Source of the DNA: CAWINX01 sp963702055
Lineage (GTDB): Bacteria > Actinomycetota > Thermoleophilia > Solirubrobacterales > 70-9
Direction of reading: 5' to 3'
Length of the DNA stretch: 64,000 nucleotides
Assembly: GCA_963702055.1 (NCBI GenBank)
Contig: OY969702.1
Location: forward strand, 1,674,001-1,738,000
Shown here: positions 45,094-53,051 of the stretch, piece by piece
Numbering within the stretch: position 1 is the stretch's first letter
Layout of the letters: the number at the start of each line of letters is the position of its first letter
Made by a program: the position numbers and the translations under genes
Notes under the pieces: model-generated
The model's database searches: none
Told to the model about the DNA's origin: nothing
What the model saw: the letters and a program-made list of their open reading frames with translations, nothing else

Positions 45094-46707
45094 TCAGCAA
45101 GATTTTTGGGTGCCGGTGACCGCGTTCCAGGCCCGGCCGAGCGAGAAGTCGGCGGAGACGCGAAGGACGCCCGAATGGGCGGCGCGGACCTGGGTCCAGG
45201 CGCCGCGTCGGACGATGCAGCCGGCGCCGCGGGAGATCGACCAGTAGGGAGTGAAGTTGACCCGGACGAGGAACTCGCCCGGCCGCTTGACGTCGAGGCC
45301 GAAGCCCTGCCTCCCCACCCAGAGCGTCTGGGCGGTCGCCGCTCCCAGGGGCGCGACCAGAGGCTTGGGGTCGCGCACCTCATAGATACGCCAATGGGGA
45401 GAACGCCAGCGCAGGCTGAGGTAGGGAGGCGCCGCGAGAATCAGCCGCCGCTCCGTCGCGGAGGAGTAGTCGAGCGGCGCGTCGGGCAGGGCGACGAAGC
45501 GGATCGCGTTGTCGCGCAGCCAGGCGCTGTAGGCGCGGTCGCTCAGCCTGGCATCGTCGGCGTAGAAGACATCGTCGCGGGTGGTGTCGAGCTGACGCAG
45601 CCAACCACGGGCCAGCTCGAAGCCGGGCGCCATGTAGGCGGACTCCCAGTGGTTGGCGGTCGGCGGGACCTCGATCCGCACACCCTCGCCGCCGTGGTCG
45701 CGCAGCCAGGACACCGGCGGCTGGAAGTAGGCCTGCGCGGTGGAGGGGTCGCCGACGCTGCGGGCGATTTGGGTGACGCTCGCGGTCAGCTGCCAGTAGA
45801 GGCCGCCGAGCAACGCTACGGCGAGCAGCCAGGACGAGACGCGCGGCCGGCGGGCCAGAACGACGGCGGCGAGCACCGGGCCGCCGAACAGAGCGCCGAG
45901 GCGCACCGCGTTGCCGCCGACCGGGTTGGGGACGAGCCAGAGCGCGACCGAGGCGGCCAGGTAGCCGGCCAGCACCCAGCGCAGCTGGCGTTCCGCCACG
46001 GCGAGGTCGCGCGTCACGTAGAGCGCCACTCCGCACCAGAGCGGGATCGCGATGAAGGAGGAGAAAGCGAAGGGGAACTGGCTCGGCTCCGGGAAGAGGA
46101 GGTTAAGAGCGATCGTCAGGCCCAGGGACAGCGCCGCGATCCAGAGAACGATGCGGCGGGGACGGCGGCGATCGGCAAGCGACCCGGCCACCACGACCCC
46201 GGCGAGGAAGGCGGCGGCGACGGGGCTGGAGAGGGCGCAGGCCGCGGCGGCGGCGAGGGCGAGCTTCGAGCGACCGACCTGGAGGGCGCGCATCGAGGCG
46301 AGCCCGAAGGCGACGCCGAGGGCGAAGGTCAACTGGCCGTCGGCGAGCAGCGTCACCACGCCGACCGCGAACCAGAGCGTCGCCCAGCGCGCCGCCACGC
46401 CCCAGCGGTCGCGGACGAGGCGGTCGAAGAGGTAGGAGGAGGCGACGACGGAGAGTGCCCCGACCGCCTGCGGGCTGAGCAGGGTGGCCAGCGGCGGGAA
46501 GAGGACACTGTAGGTGAGCGTGTAATGGCCCCCGTACCAGCTGCCGTTCCAGATCGCCAGGCCGGCGTGCTGGAACAACTCGACCCGGAAGACCTGCGCG
46601 GCGAGATCGCCGACATGCGGGTTCCAGGCGGCCATCGCCGCCGCCAGCACCGAGCTGAGGGCGACCGCGGGAAGCCATTCGGGTCGGAGCGCTTTGGACT
46701 GGGCCAT
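45094..46707 (-). CDS. polytopic membrane protein, GT-C/YfhO-like
   Basis: This 537-residue protein has about ten hydrophobic segments in residues 10-325, then an extracytoplasmic domain (VSWLRDHGGEGVRIEVPPTA, DTTRDDVFYADDARLSDRAY). WNGSWYGGHYTLTYSVLFPP after helix 1 resembles the loop of GT-C glycosyltransferases, but no catalytic DxD is obvious. A role in cell-surface glycan assembly is a guess. Its TGA lies in the inverted repeat at the IS edge, so the last residues may have been changed by the insertion. Confidence 0.65.
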   Translation of the reverse strand: MAQSKALRPEWLPAVALSSVLAAAMAAWNPHVGDLAAQVFRVELFQHAGLAIWNGSWYGGHYTLTYSVLFPPLATLLSPQAVGALSVVASSYLFDRLVRDRWGVAARWATLWFAVGVVTLLADGQLTFALGVAFGLASMRALQVGRSKLALAAAAACALSSPVAAAFLAGVVVAGSLADRRRPRRIVLWIAALSLGLTIALNLLFPEPSQFPFAFSSFIAIPLWCGVALYVTRDLAVAERQLRWVLAGYLAASVALWLVPNPVGGNAVRLGALFGGPVLAAVVLARRPRVSSWLLAVALLGGLYWQLTASVTQIARSVGDPSTAQAYFQPPVSWLRDHGGEGVRIEVPPTANHWESAYMAPGFELARGWLRQLDTTRDDVFYADDARLSDRAYSAWLRDNAIRFVALPDAPLDYSSATERRLILAAPPYLSLRWRSPHWRIYEVRDPKPLVAPLGAATAQTLWVGRQGFGLDVKRPGEFLVRVNFTPYWSISRGAGCIVRRGAWTQVRAAHSGVLRVSADFSLGRAWNAVTGTQKSC

Positions 46708-46752
46708 CGGGGTGCCGCAAGGATAGAGCGGCGGCCTGCAACGATTTCAAGG

Positions 46753-47430
46753 GTGAGCGTCGAGATCCTTGTCCTGCGCCGCGGCACGGTCCCCTATGAG
46801 GAGGCGCGCGCCGAGCAGCGGCGCCTCGCCGCGGCGCGCCAGGAGGGGACGATCCCCGATCTGCTCCTCCTGCTCGAGCACCCCCCCGTCTACACCCGCG
46901 GGCGGCGCTCCACCCCGGAGGAGCTGCCGATGGGCGCCGAGTGGTACGAGATGCAGGGAATCGAGGTGCGCGACACCGACCGCGGCGGCCGCGTCACCTA
47001 CCACGGCCCGGGCCAGCTGGTCGCCTACCCGATCGTCAGCCTCAGGCCCTACGGCGACGACGTCCACCGCTACGTCCGCGGGCTGGAGCGGGTGATGATC
47101 GACTCCCTCGCCGAGCACGGCGTCGAGGCGGGGACGATCGACGGCCTCACCGGGGTCTGGGTGGGCGAGCGGAAGATCGGCTCGATCGGCGTCCACGTCA
47201 GCCGCGGCGTCACCACCCACGGCCTCGCCGTCAACGTCAACAACGACCTCCAGCCCTTCGAGTGGATCGTCCCCTGCGGGATCGAGGGAGCACGGCCGAC
47301 CTCGCTCTCGCGCGAGCGCGGCGGCGAGCGGGACCTCGACGAGTTCGCCACCTCCGTCGCTTCCCACTTCGGCCGCGTTTTCGAGCGAACGCCGGTCGAG
47401 ACCGATCCGGCTACGCTCGTCGTCACATGA
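46753..47430 (+). CDS. lipB: lipoyl(octanoyl) transferase
   Basis: This 225-residue enzyme moves octanoyl from ACP to the lipoyl domains of E2 proteins. Motifs are LLLLEHPPVYTRGRRS, GGRVTYHGPGQLVAYPI, GVWVGERKIGSIGVHV and the catalytic Cys in VPCGIEG with Lys in RKIGSIG. The GTG at 46753 is the only start giving a normal N-terminus. It is coupled to lipA by a 4-nt overlap. Its natural substrate, PdhC, is encoded 3.3 kb upstream. Confidence 0.94.
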   Translation: MSVEILVLRRGTVPYEEARAEQRRLAAARQEGTIPDLLLLLEHPPVYTRGRRSTPEELPMGAEWYEMQGIEVRDTDRGGRVTYHGPGQLVAYPIVSLRPYGDDVHRYVRGLERVMIDSLAEHGVEAGTIDGLTGVWVGERKIGSIGVHVSRGVTTHGLAVNVNNDLQPFEWIVPCGIEGARPTSLSRERGGERDLDEFATSVASHFGRVFERTPVETDPATLVVT

Positions 47431-48377
47431 GCGAGCGCATCCACGTCACCCGCTCCCGCGCCAACCCGGGCGGCACGACCGCCGAGGCCGGCGGCGCCGT
47501 CCCCTTCCGCCGCGCCCGCAAGCCGCCGTGGCTGAAGGTCCCGGCGCCGGGCGGGCCGACCTACCGCCGCCTCAAGTCGATGATCGGGGGCGACAACCTG
47601 CACACCGTCTGCGAGGAGGCCAACTGCCCCAACGTCGGCGAGTGCTGGGAGCGCGGCACGGCGACCTTCATGATCCTCGGCGACGTCTGCACCCGCCGCT
47701 GCGGCTTCTGCAACGTGAAGACGGGGGTGCCGACCTGGAACGACCCGCTGGAGCCGCTGCGGGTCGCCAACCAGGTGAAGCGGATGGGCCTGCGCCACGC
47801 CGTCGTCACCTCGGTCGACCGCGACGACCTGCCCGACTACGGGGCAAGCGCCTTCGTCGGCGTGATCCGCTCGATCCGCATGCAGGCGCCGGGCTGCAAG
47901 GTCGAGGTCCTGACGCCCGACTTCCGCGGCCAGGAGATGCCGCTCGCCAAGGTGATCCACGAGCGTCCCGACGTCTTCAACCACAACGTCGAGACGGTGC
48001 CGCGGCTTTACTCGAAGGCGCGGCGGGGGTCGCGATTCCTGCGCTCGGCCCGGGTGCTGCGCCTCGCCAAGGAGATGGGCGGCGAGAGCGTGGTCACCAA
48101 GTCGGGGCTGATGGTCGGGCTCGGCGAGGACTTCGAGGAGATGATCGAGGCGTTCGGGATCCTGCGCGAGCATCGCGTCCAGGTGCTCACCGTGGGCCAG
48201 TACCTGCGGCCGACCGAGAACCACCTGCCGGTCATCCGCTACTGGCACCCGGAGGAGTTCGAGGCGCTGGAAAAGGCAGCCTATGAGATGGGATTCGAGT
48301 CGGTTGCGGCGGGGCCGCTGGTGCGCTCCAGCTACCACGCCGATCAGAACCTTCCCGAGCGCGCACTGGCAAGCTGA
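47427..48377 (+). CDS. lipA: lipoyl synthase (radical SAM)
   Basis: This 316-residue enzyme inserts two sulfurs into octanoyl-E2. The auxiliary cluster ligands are in TVCEEANCPNVGECWERG, and the radical-SAM Cys triad is in GDVCTRRCGFCNVKTG. TSVDRDDLPDYGA, FNHNVETVPRLY and the C-terminal VRSSYHADQ (Ser ligand) are present. The ATG overlaps the lipB stop. It completes a lipoate module next to the dehydrogenase genes. Confidence 0.97.
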   Translation: MSERIHVTRSRANPGGTTAEAGGAVPFRRARKPPWLKVPAPGGPTYRRLKSMIGGDNLHTVCEEANCPNVGECWERGTATFMILGDVCTRRCGFCNVKTGVPTWNDPLEPLRVANQVKRMGLRHAVVTSVDRDDLPDYGASAFVGVIRSIRMQAPGCKVEVLTPDFRGQEMPLAKVIHERPDVFNHNVETVPRLYSKARRGSRFLRSARVLRLAKEMGGESVVTKSGLMVGLGEDFEEMIEAFGILREHRVQVLTVGQYLRPTENHLPVIRYWHPEEFEALEKAAYEMGFESVAAGPLVRSSYHADQNLPERALAS

Positions 48378-48379
48378 GC

Positions 48380-48396
48380 GATCCTTTGAAAGGATC
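48380..48396. promoter_or_regulatory. perfect palindrome overlapping a ribosome site
   Basis: GATCCTTTGAAAGGATC is a 17-nt palindrome starting 3 nt after the lipA stop. Its right arm AAAGGA doubles as the ribosome site for the beta-propeller gene at 48403. An RNA hairpin or bound repressor would block translation or transcription of that gene. Confidence 0.5.
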
Positions 48397-48402
48397 AGTG
48401 CG

Positions 48403-50124
48403 ATGAGGGGACGGGCAATCGTATTTTCGTTTGCTTTGGCGGGGCTCGTGCTGGCGGCTGCTCCATCGCTGGCCGCAGCCCGGCTCGCCTTCGTGACCGG
48501 GATCGAGGAGGGGGCAAGCGACCCGTTCGTGATCCGGGTCGACCTCGCGGCCGAAACCGCCGACCCTGCCCTCCACCTGCCGGGCGGAGGCGAGAGCGGC
48601 GCGGGATGGGTCGCGATCACCCCCGACGGGAAGACGGCCTACGTCGCCGATCAGAACACCGACCAGGTGGTGCCGATCGATGTCGCCACCAACACCGCCG
48701 GGTCGGCGATCGACCTGGCGCCGGACTCAGGGCCGTTCGCCGTGGCGATCACCCCGGACGGTACCCGCGCCTACGTCACCGACCCGTTCGACAACACGGT
48801 CACGCCGATCGACCTGACTACGAACACCGCGCTGACGCCGATTCCCGTCGGCTCGTTCCCGCAGGGAATCGCGATCACGCCCGACGGGACGCGCGCCTAC
48901 GTCGCCAACCTCTTCGACGACAGCGTTTCGGTGATCGATCTCGGATCGGGAACGGTGATGACGACGCTGACCGGCCTAAGCGGAGCCAGCGGGGTCGCGG
49001 TTTCGCCCGACGGCGCGACTGTCTACGTCAGCGAGGAGAACGGCGACACGATCCCAATCCCGGTCGCGACCAACGTTCCCGGGTCGCCGATCGCCGGCGG
49101 GGCCGGCGAGGCGATCGCGGTCACTCCCGACGGGACGCACGCCTACACAGCCGACAGCAGCAGCGGGGGCTCGGTCCCGCTCGACCTAGCGGCCGCGAGC
49201 GCCGGCAGCCCGATTCCGATCGGCCCGTCCCCACAGGACGTCGCGATCCTCCCCGACGGCTCGAAGGCCTACGTCACCTCCCCCGACTTCCAGGCCGGCA
49301 AAGGCTCGCTGGTGCCGATCGACGTGGCGACGAACACGGCGGCGGCAAGCTTCAACGTGGGCGACGACTCCGAGGGGATAGCGATCGTCCCCAACCAGGG
49401 GCCCCACGCCGCCTTCTCCTTCTCGCCCGCCAAGCCGAAGGTCAAGAAGTCGGTCGCCTTCAACGGCGGCGCCTCCACCGACTCCGACGGCAGCGTCGCC
49501 CGCGACGACTGGGACTTCGGCGACGGCAAGTCGGCGGCGAACGCCGGACCGACGCCGCGACACAGCTACGCCAAGGCCGGGACCTACAAGGTGACCCTCA
49601 CCACCACCGACAACGAGGGCTGCTCGCTCGACTTCGTCTTCACCGGCCAGACCGCCTTCTGCAACGGCTCCAGCGCGGCGCGGGTCACCCACTCGGTAAC
49701 CGTGACCAAGGAGAAGCCTCACAAGCCTTCATGCCGGCCGGTAAGGGCCGGCGGCTCGAGCTTCGTGCCCAGGTTCCGCCCCGGGCCCACGGTCCCCGGC
49801 GTCAGAGTACGGCTGTTCACCAGGACACTGTCCCGGCTCAGCATCAGGGCGACGCTGGTCTGGTTCAAGCACAACGGACACCGCCGGGGCGCTCACCTGC
49901 GGAACCTCACGGTAAGGGTCCACCGCTGGCGCAGGGTCCGCTTCCCGATTCCCAACTCGCTGCGCAAACGCTTCCCGGTCGGCTCGAAGGTGAGGGTCCG
50001 CCTCCGTATCGCGACGTACCCTCTCGGCGCTCCGTCCAGCTGCGGCAACGTCACCCATCGCACCCTCCACGTTCACGTCGTCAAGGTCTTCCCCAACGCG
50101 GTCCAGCGCGGCCGCGTGCAGTAG
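48403..50124 (+). CDS. secreted beta-propeller (YVTN-type) protein with PKD domain
   Basis: This 573-residue protein begins with a signal peptide (MRGRAIVFSFALAGLVLAAA, cleavage near SLAA). Residues about 60-330 are repeats of the form AITPDGTRAYVTDPFDNTVT that build a seven-bladed propeller. A PKD domain follows (AFSFSPAKPKVKKS, DWDFGDGKSAANAG), then a basic C-terminal domain rich in Arg and Val. It is probably cell-surface; no enzyme activity is indicated. The ATG at 48403 is chosen for the signal peptide. Confidence 0.85.
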   Translation: MRGRAIVFSFALAGLVLAAAPSLAAARLAFVTGIEEGASDPFVIRVDLAAETADPALHLPGGGESGAGWVAITPDGKTAYVADQNTDQVVPIDVATNTAGSAIDLAPDSGPFAVAITPDGTRAYVTDPFDNTVTPIDLTTNTALTPIPVGSFPQGIAITPDGTRAYVANLFDDSVSVIDLGSGTVMTTLTGLSGASGVAVSPDGATVYVSEENGDTIPIPVATNVPGSPIAGGAGEAIAVTPDGTHAYTADSSSGGSVPLDLAAASAGSPIPIGPSPQDVAILPDGSKAYVTSPDFQAGKGSLVPIDVATNTAAASFNVGDDSEGIAIVPNQGPHAAFSFSPAKPKVKKSVAFNGGASTDSDGSVARDDWDFGDGKSAANAGPTPRHSYAKAGTYKVTLTTTDNEGCSLDFVFTGQTAFCNGSSAARVTHSVTVTKEKPHKPSCRPVRAGGSSFVPRFRPGPTVPGVRVRLFTRTLSRLSIRATLVWFKHNGHRRGAHLRNLTVRVHRWRRVRFPIPNSLRKRFPVGSKVRVRLRIATYPLGAPSSCGNVTHRTLHVHVVKVFPNAVQRGRVQ

Positions 50125-50183
50125 CTCCTCAGGCATCACAGACCAGCTTCGACTGCGATTTGCAGCCCTACAATGAGGCACGC

Positions 50184-50256
50184 GGGGCCATAGCTCAGTT
50201 GGAAGAGCGTCCGGTTTGCATCCGGGAGGTCGCCGGTTCGAGCCCGGCTGGCTCCA
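50184..50256 (+). tRNA. tRNA-Ala (UGC)
   Basis: 73 nt form a cloverleaf: acceptor GGGGCCA/TGGCTCC with one G-U pair, D stem GCTC/GAGC, anticodon loop TTTGCAT (anticodon TGC), and T arm GCCGG-TTCGAGC-CCGGC. The discriminator is A, without an encoded CCA. The last codons of the nuclease-like gene on the other strand lie within it. Confidence 0.96.
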
Positions 50257-50683
50257 TCTTCGAAAGCTTTGGATCTACGTAGTCACTTGCGTTCCGGATC
50301 CCGGCAGATTGGCCGTTGCGAGCCGGGGTAAGCCGCAGCGTCAGTGATGATCGGCCCGACCCAAGCTCCTCCGCTTGGACGTAGTAGCAGCGATCGGAGG
50401 TCTTGTCGTAAACAGCGAGCAAATCGATCGTCTTCGCTGTGTAGTGCTTGACGCTTCGGACCTTGCCATTGGTCAGCGAATGCGAACGGCAGCGAAGAAC
50501 GACCGCTCGACCATCGGACTCCGTGTACTTGACCTGAATGCGATGGAGCCGACCGCGGCTGTCCGCAATCAGGTCGTAGTCGCAGTCCTCCCCGTATGGA
50601 AGCGAGAGACGGCAACCGCGCTGAACCAGGTCGACTGCCACTCTCAGCTCAGCCAGGTCGCCTTTCTGCTTGAGCCCAGCCAC
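50195..50683 (-). CDS. PD-(D/E)XK endonuclease-like protein overlapping a tRNA
   Basis: This 162-residue protein has KGDLAELRVAVDLVQRGCRL, then DCDYDLIADSRGRLHRIQVK, matching the group-I-intron-type PD-(D/E)XK nuclease family: Glu, then Asp, then Gln-x-Lys. It is free-standing with no intron seen. The C-terminal 21 residues (about EPAGLEPATSRMQTGRSSN) are antisense tRNA-Ala, so the true functional end is probably near residue 140. The exact target, if any, is unknown. Confidence 0.7.
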   Translation of the reverse strand: MAGLKQKGDLAELRVAVDLVQRGCRLSLPYGEDCDYDLIADSRGRLHRIQVKYTESDGRAVVLRCRSHSLTNGKVRSVKHYTAKTIDLLAVYDKTSDRCYYVQAEELGSGRSSLTLRLTPARNGQSAGIRNASDYVDPKLSKMEPAGLEPATSRMQTGRSSN

Positions 50684-50779
50684 CGCTCAAGCGTACGAGC
50701 ATTCCCGTGTCGAAATGCAAGCTAAGCGTGACAAAACTGCAACAACTTCGTGTCACCGGCAAGGCCGAGCCGCGCGGGC

Positions 50780-51679
50780 TCAGTCGTCGAAGTCGAAGTC
50801 CTTGGGAGGCTTCTGCTCGAACCAGAGCTGGTCGTCCTCTGAGTCCTCGAGGAAGTCGGGGGTGTCTTCGAGGACGTCCTCGTCGTTGCCGCGACGGGCG
50901 ACGGGCGGCTCGTCCTCTTCATCGTCGAGCTCTTCGTCGTCTTCGTATTCCTCGACGTCGTCGTCTTCCTCGACGACCTCGACCACGGCCTCGAACTCCT
51001 CGGAGTCGGCGGCGGGCTCTTCGACCGGCGCCTCGAGCGCCTGATCCAACTCCTCGGAGAGACGCCGTTCGTCGAAGAAGTCGTCGTCCTCGTCGTCCTC
51101 CTCTTCCTCCTCCTCGACCCGTTCGACCTCAACCGCCTCGATCGGCGGATCGACCGGCGCCAGCCGCGGCTCGTTCATCTCCTCTTCGAGCAGTTCCTCC
51201 TCGGAGGGGGCGGGCTCCGATGCGGCGATCTCTCCCGCGACGTCGTACATCTCGGTCGGTTGGGAGGCGATCGCCAGACGCTCGCGCTCCTCGGTCGAGG
51301 GCTCGGCGGGCGGCTCGGTGACGGCCTCGTGCTCCATCGCCGGGTGCTCTTCCTCGGCGGGGGCCTGAGGCTCCTCCTCGGCGGGGGCCTCCGGCGCCTC
51401 CTGGACCTCCGCGACGGACTCGCGGCGGGCGGCGGGCTTCTCCTCAGCCTCTGCCGACTCGGCCTCGGGGGCCTCCTGCTCCTCGTCGGAAGCAGCCGGC
51501 GGAGCGGTCATGAACTCGGTCGGCGCCTCGGCGAAGGGGTCGGGCTGGGCGTCCTCCTCCCCAGGGCGCGCGGGCGGGCCGAACGCCTCGTCCTCGAGCT
51601 CTTTCAGCTCGGAGTCGCCGGCGCCGTGCTGGCGCTTCAGTTCCAGGTGCTCTCTGATGGCCTCGTCGAGAATGCCCAT
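50780..51679 (-). CDS. extremely acidic protein of unknown function
   Basis: This 299-residue protein is mostly Glu, Asp, Ala and Pro with no hydrophobic core. The N-terminus (MGILDEAIREHLELKRQHGA) is the only non-repetitive part and looks helical. The C-terminus ends EQKPPKDFDFDD, with another short ordered-looking stretch before it (LEDTPDFLEDSEDDQLWF). The composition suggests a disordered protein that binds a basic partner through short motifs. The function is unknown. Confidence 0.65.
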   Translation of the reverse strand: MGILDEAIREHLELKRQHGAGDSELKELEDEAFGPPARPGEEDAQPDPFAEAPTEFMTAPPAASDEEQEAPEAESAEAEEKPAARRESVAEVQEAPEAPAEEEPQAPAEEEHPAMEHEAVTEPPAEPSTEERERLAIASQPTEMYDVAGEIAASEPAPSEEELLEEEMNEPRLAPVDPPIEAVEVERVEEEEEEDDEDDDFFDERRLSEELDQALEAPVEEPAADSEEFEAVVEVVEEDDDVEEYEDDEELDDEEDEPPVARRGNDEDVLEDTPDFLEDSEDDQLWFEQKPPKDFDFDD

Positions 51680-51766
51680 GTCCGTTCCCCGTCGGGAAAC
51701 CTAAAGCCTATGCGGTTATCCTTGCTCTTGCGAGGGCCTGGGACGATCCTCCCAGCCACCCGCCGC

Positions 51767-51839
51767 GGGGCTATAGCTCAGCTGGAAGAGCGCCTGGATC
51801 GCACCCAGGAGGTCGGCGGTTCGAGTCCGCCTAGCTCCA
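51767..51839 (+). tRNA. tRNA-Ala (CGC)
   Basis: 73 nt: acceptor GGGGCTA/TAGCTCC, D stem GCTC/GAGC, anticodon stem CCTGG/CCAGG with loop ATCGCAC (anticodon CGC), and T stem GGCGG/CCGCC with loop TTCGAGT. The discriminator is A, and CCA is not encoded. The stop of the toxin gene on the other strand lies in its last 9 nt. Confidence 0.95.
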
Positions 51840-52238
51840 CTTTCCCGGAGGCTCCGCAAGACCCTTGGAGACAAGATCACGCACATCGCAGCTGACAAGG
51901 CTGCGATCGGCGTCGTGAGTCGCGGCGACGTAGGCGGCGTCGTAGACCGAGATCGCGTGACGTTCGGCCAACTCGGCGGCGCGGGTCAGCAGTGCGCCAG
52001 TGGAGACGACGACGCCACCGTCGTTTGCAAGGCGTTCGACCGCCTCCAGTAGCTGGGCCACCGATTCGGGAGCGCGCCAGGCACGAATCGCGACGTTCGC
52101 AACTTCGTAGCGGACGAGGTCGAGGGTGACGAGGGTGATTTCGGCGTTTGCCAATAGGGCGCGCGCCGGCTGGTGGTGATTATCGTCGGCATCGAAGGCC
52201 GCGAGCAGGACACTGGCGTCGAGTAGCAGCGAGCTCAC
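51831..52238 (-). CDS. PIN-domain ribonuclease toxin (VapC-like), second copy
   Basis: This 135-residue PIN domain has LLLDASVLLAAFDADD, VRYEVANVAIRAW, SVYDAAYVAATH and SLVSCDVRD, the four acidic-site regions. It starts with a GTG overlapping the antitoxin stop by 4 nt. Its 3' end runs 9 nt into tRNA-Ala(CGC), a typical edge for inserted cassettes. It is not closely similar to the PIN gene at 20720. Confidence 0.88.
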   Translation of the reverse strand: MSSLLLDASVLLAAFDADDNHHQPARALLANAEITLVTLDLVRYEVANVAIRAWRAPESVAQLLEAVERLANDGGVVVSTGALLTRAAELAERHAISVYDAAYVAATHDADRSLVSCDVRDLVSKGLAEPPGKWS

Positions 52239-52462
52239 GGCGCAGGCCGTGTCGCCTTAACCTGCTCGGCGGCAGCCCCGCCGTGGGATGAGGCGTCACC
52301 CAAAAGCGTGCGCATCGCCGCTGCGCGGTCATTGCGGCGGCGGCGAAGTGCGGTGTCGGCAAAGCCACGAAGAACGGCGCTGCGGCTGCTGCCTGTGCGC
52401 CTCGCTTCCGCGTCCACTTCCGCCAAGAGTTCATCGGGCATTGAGACCATCACCTTCGCCAT
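52235..52462 (-). CDS. ribbon-helix-helix antitoxin (VapB-like)
   Basis: This 75-residue protein has an N-terminal ribbon-helix-helix (MAKVMVSMPDELLAEVDAEA, then RRTGSSRSAVLRGFAD) that binds DNA, and a flexible tail for toxin binding. The ATG at 52462 is preferred over an upstream frame that would cross the operator. A TATACT -10 element lies only 8 nt upstream, so the mRNA may be leaderless. Confidence 0.85.
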   Translation of the reverse strand: MAKVMVSMPDELLAEVDAEARRTGSSRSAVLRGFADTALRRRRNDRAAAMRTLLGDASSHGGAAAEQVKATRPAP

Positions 52463-52471
52463 TTGTAATGA

Positions 52472-52487
52472 GTATACCCAGGTATAC
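52472..52487. promoter_or_regulatory. operator of the second toxin-antitoxin pair
   Basis: GTATACCCAGGTATAC has perfect 7-bp arms with a CA centre and overlaps the -10 (TATACT on the minus strand). Paired half-sites of this kind are typical for ribbon-helix-helix antitoxins. Confidence 0.6.
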
Positions 52488-52593
52488 CAGCTGCCCCAGT
52501 GGACTAATCGTCGCGCTCTCGTCGTAACGCAACAAGACCTGGGCGTAACGAAATTCAAAACAAAGAGCTACCGACTCGGCTACGCTCGGCCGC

Positions 52594-53040
52594 GTGCCAG
52601 GCTCGAAGCTGCCGTTGACCGGGGGTTGTATGTGCGGCGGCGTCCGTTTTGAGGTGTCCGAGCCACTGCTTGGCGCCCTCTACTGCCACTGCAAGCGCTG
52701 TCAACGCCGTACCGGGACGGGCGTTTCGGTCACCGCGCTGACCAACCCCGGCTCCTACCGCACGACCTCCGGCGAGGAGTTGATCCGCTCTTGGGACCCG
52801 GGCGACGGCGGCTACGTCAAGGCCTTCTGCTCTGTGTGCGGTGGGCAGCTGTTCACCCATCATCACGAGAACCCCGAGCTGCTCGCGATTCGCATGGGAG
52901 CCCTCGACGAGGATCCCGGCATCCGCCCGTCCGCTCACCAGTTCACCGACTACGCGGCCCCGTGGGCGCCGGTTCCCGACGACGGCTTGCCGACCTTCCC
53001 CGAGCGAATCCACCCGGGCGCCTCTCCGCCCGATTCCTAG
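52594..53040 (+). CDS. GFA/Gfa-like zinc-binding family protein
   Basis: This 148-residue protein carries the three zinc motifs of the glutathione-dependent formaldehyde-activating fold: GGCMCGGVRFEV, YCHCKRCQRRTGTG and FCSVCGGQLF. The family name rests on a few members, and the real reaction is unknown for most. A GTG start gives a normal N-terminus. The 131 nt upstream are less GC-rich than average. Confidence 0.85.
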   Translation: MPGSKLPLTGGCMCGGVRFEVSEPLLGALYCHCKRCQRRTGTGVSVTALTNPGSYRTTSGEELIRSWDPGDGGYVKAFCSVCGGQLFTHHHENPELLAIRMGALDEDPGIRPSAHQFTDYAAPWAPVPDDGLPTFPERIHPGASPPDS

Positions 53041-53051
53041 GCGAGCGGCGA

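Larger units (their letters stand above)
43471..45097. mobile_element. IS110-family insertion bounded by 17-bp perfect inverted repeats
   Basis: CTGAGAGGGCGGGTGGC at 43471-43487 is repeated inverted at 45081-45097. Between them are an IS110-type transposase gene (minus strand), about 370 nt of non-coding DNA on its 3' side and 133 nt on its 5' side. The repeats may be subterminal repeats of the element (as in the IS1111 branch) or the two halves of a host terminator hairpin into which it jumped. Both neighbouring genes stop at the TGA within these repeats. Confidence 0.7.

Noticed and set aside
45106..46750. Extension of the lipB reading frame across the membrane-protein gene
   Set aside because: The upstream 549 codons are antisense to the 45094-46707 gene; LipB homology begins only at the GTG at 46753.
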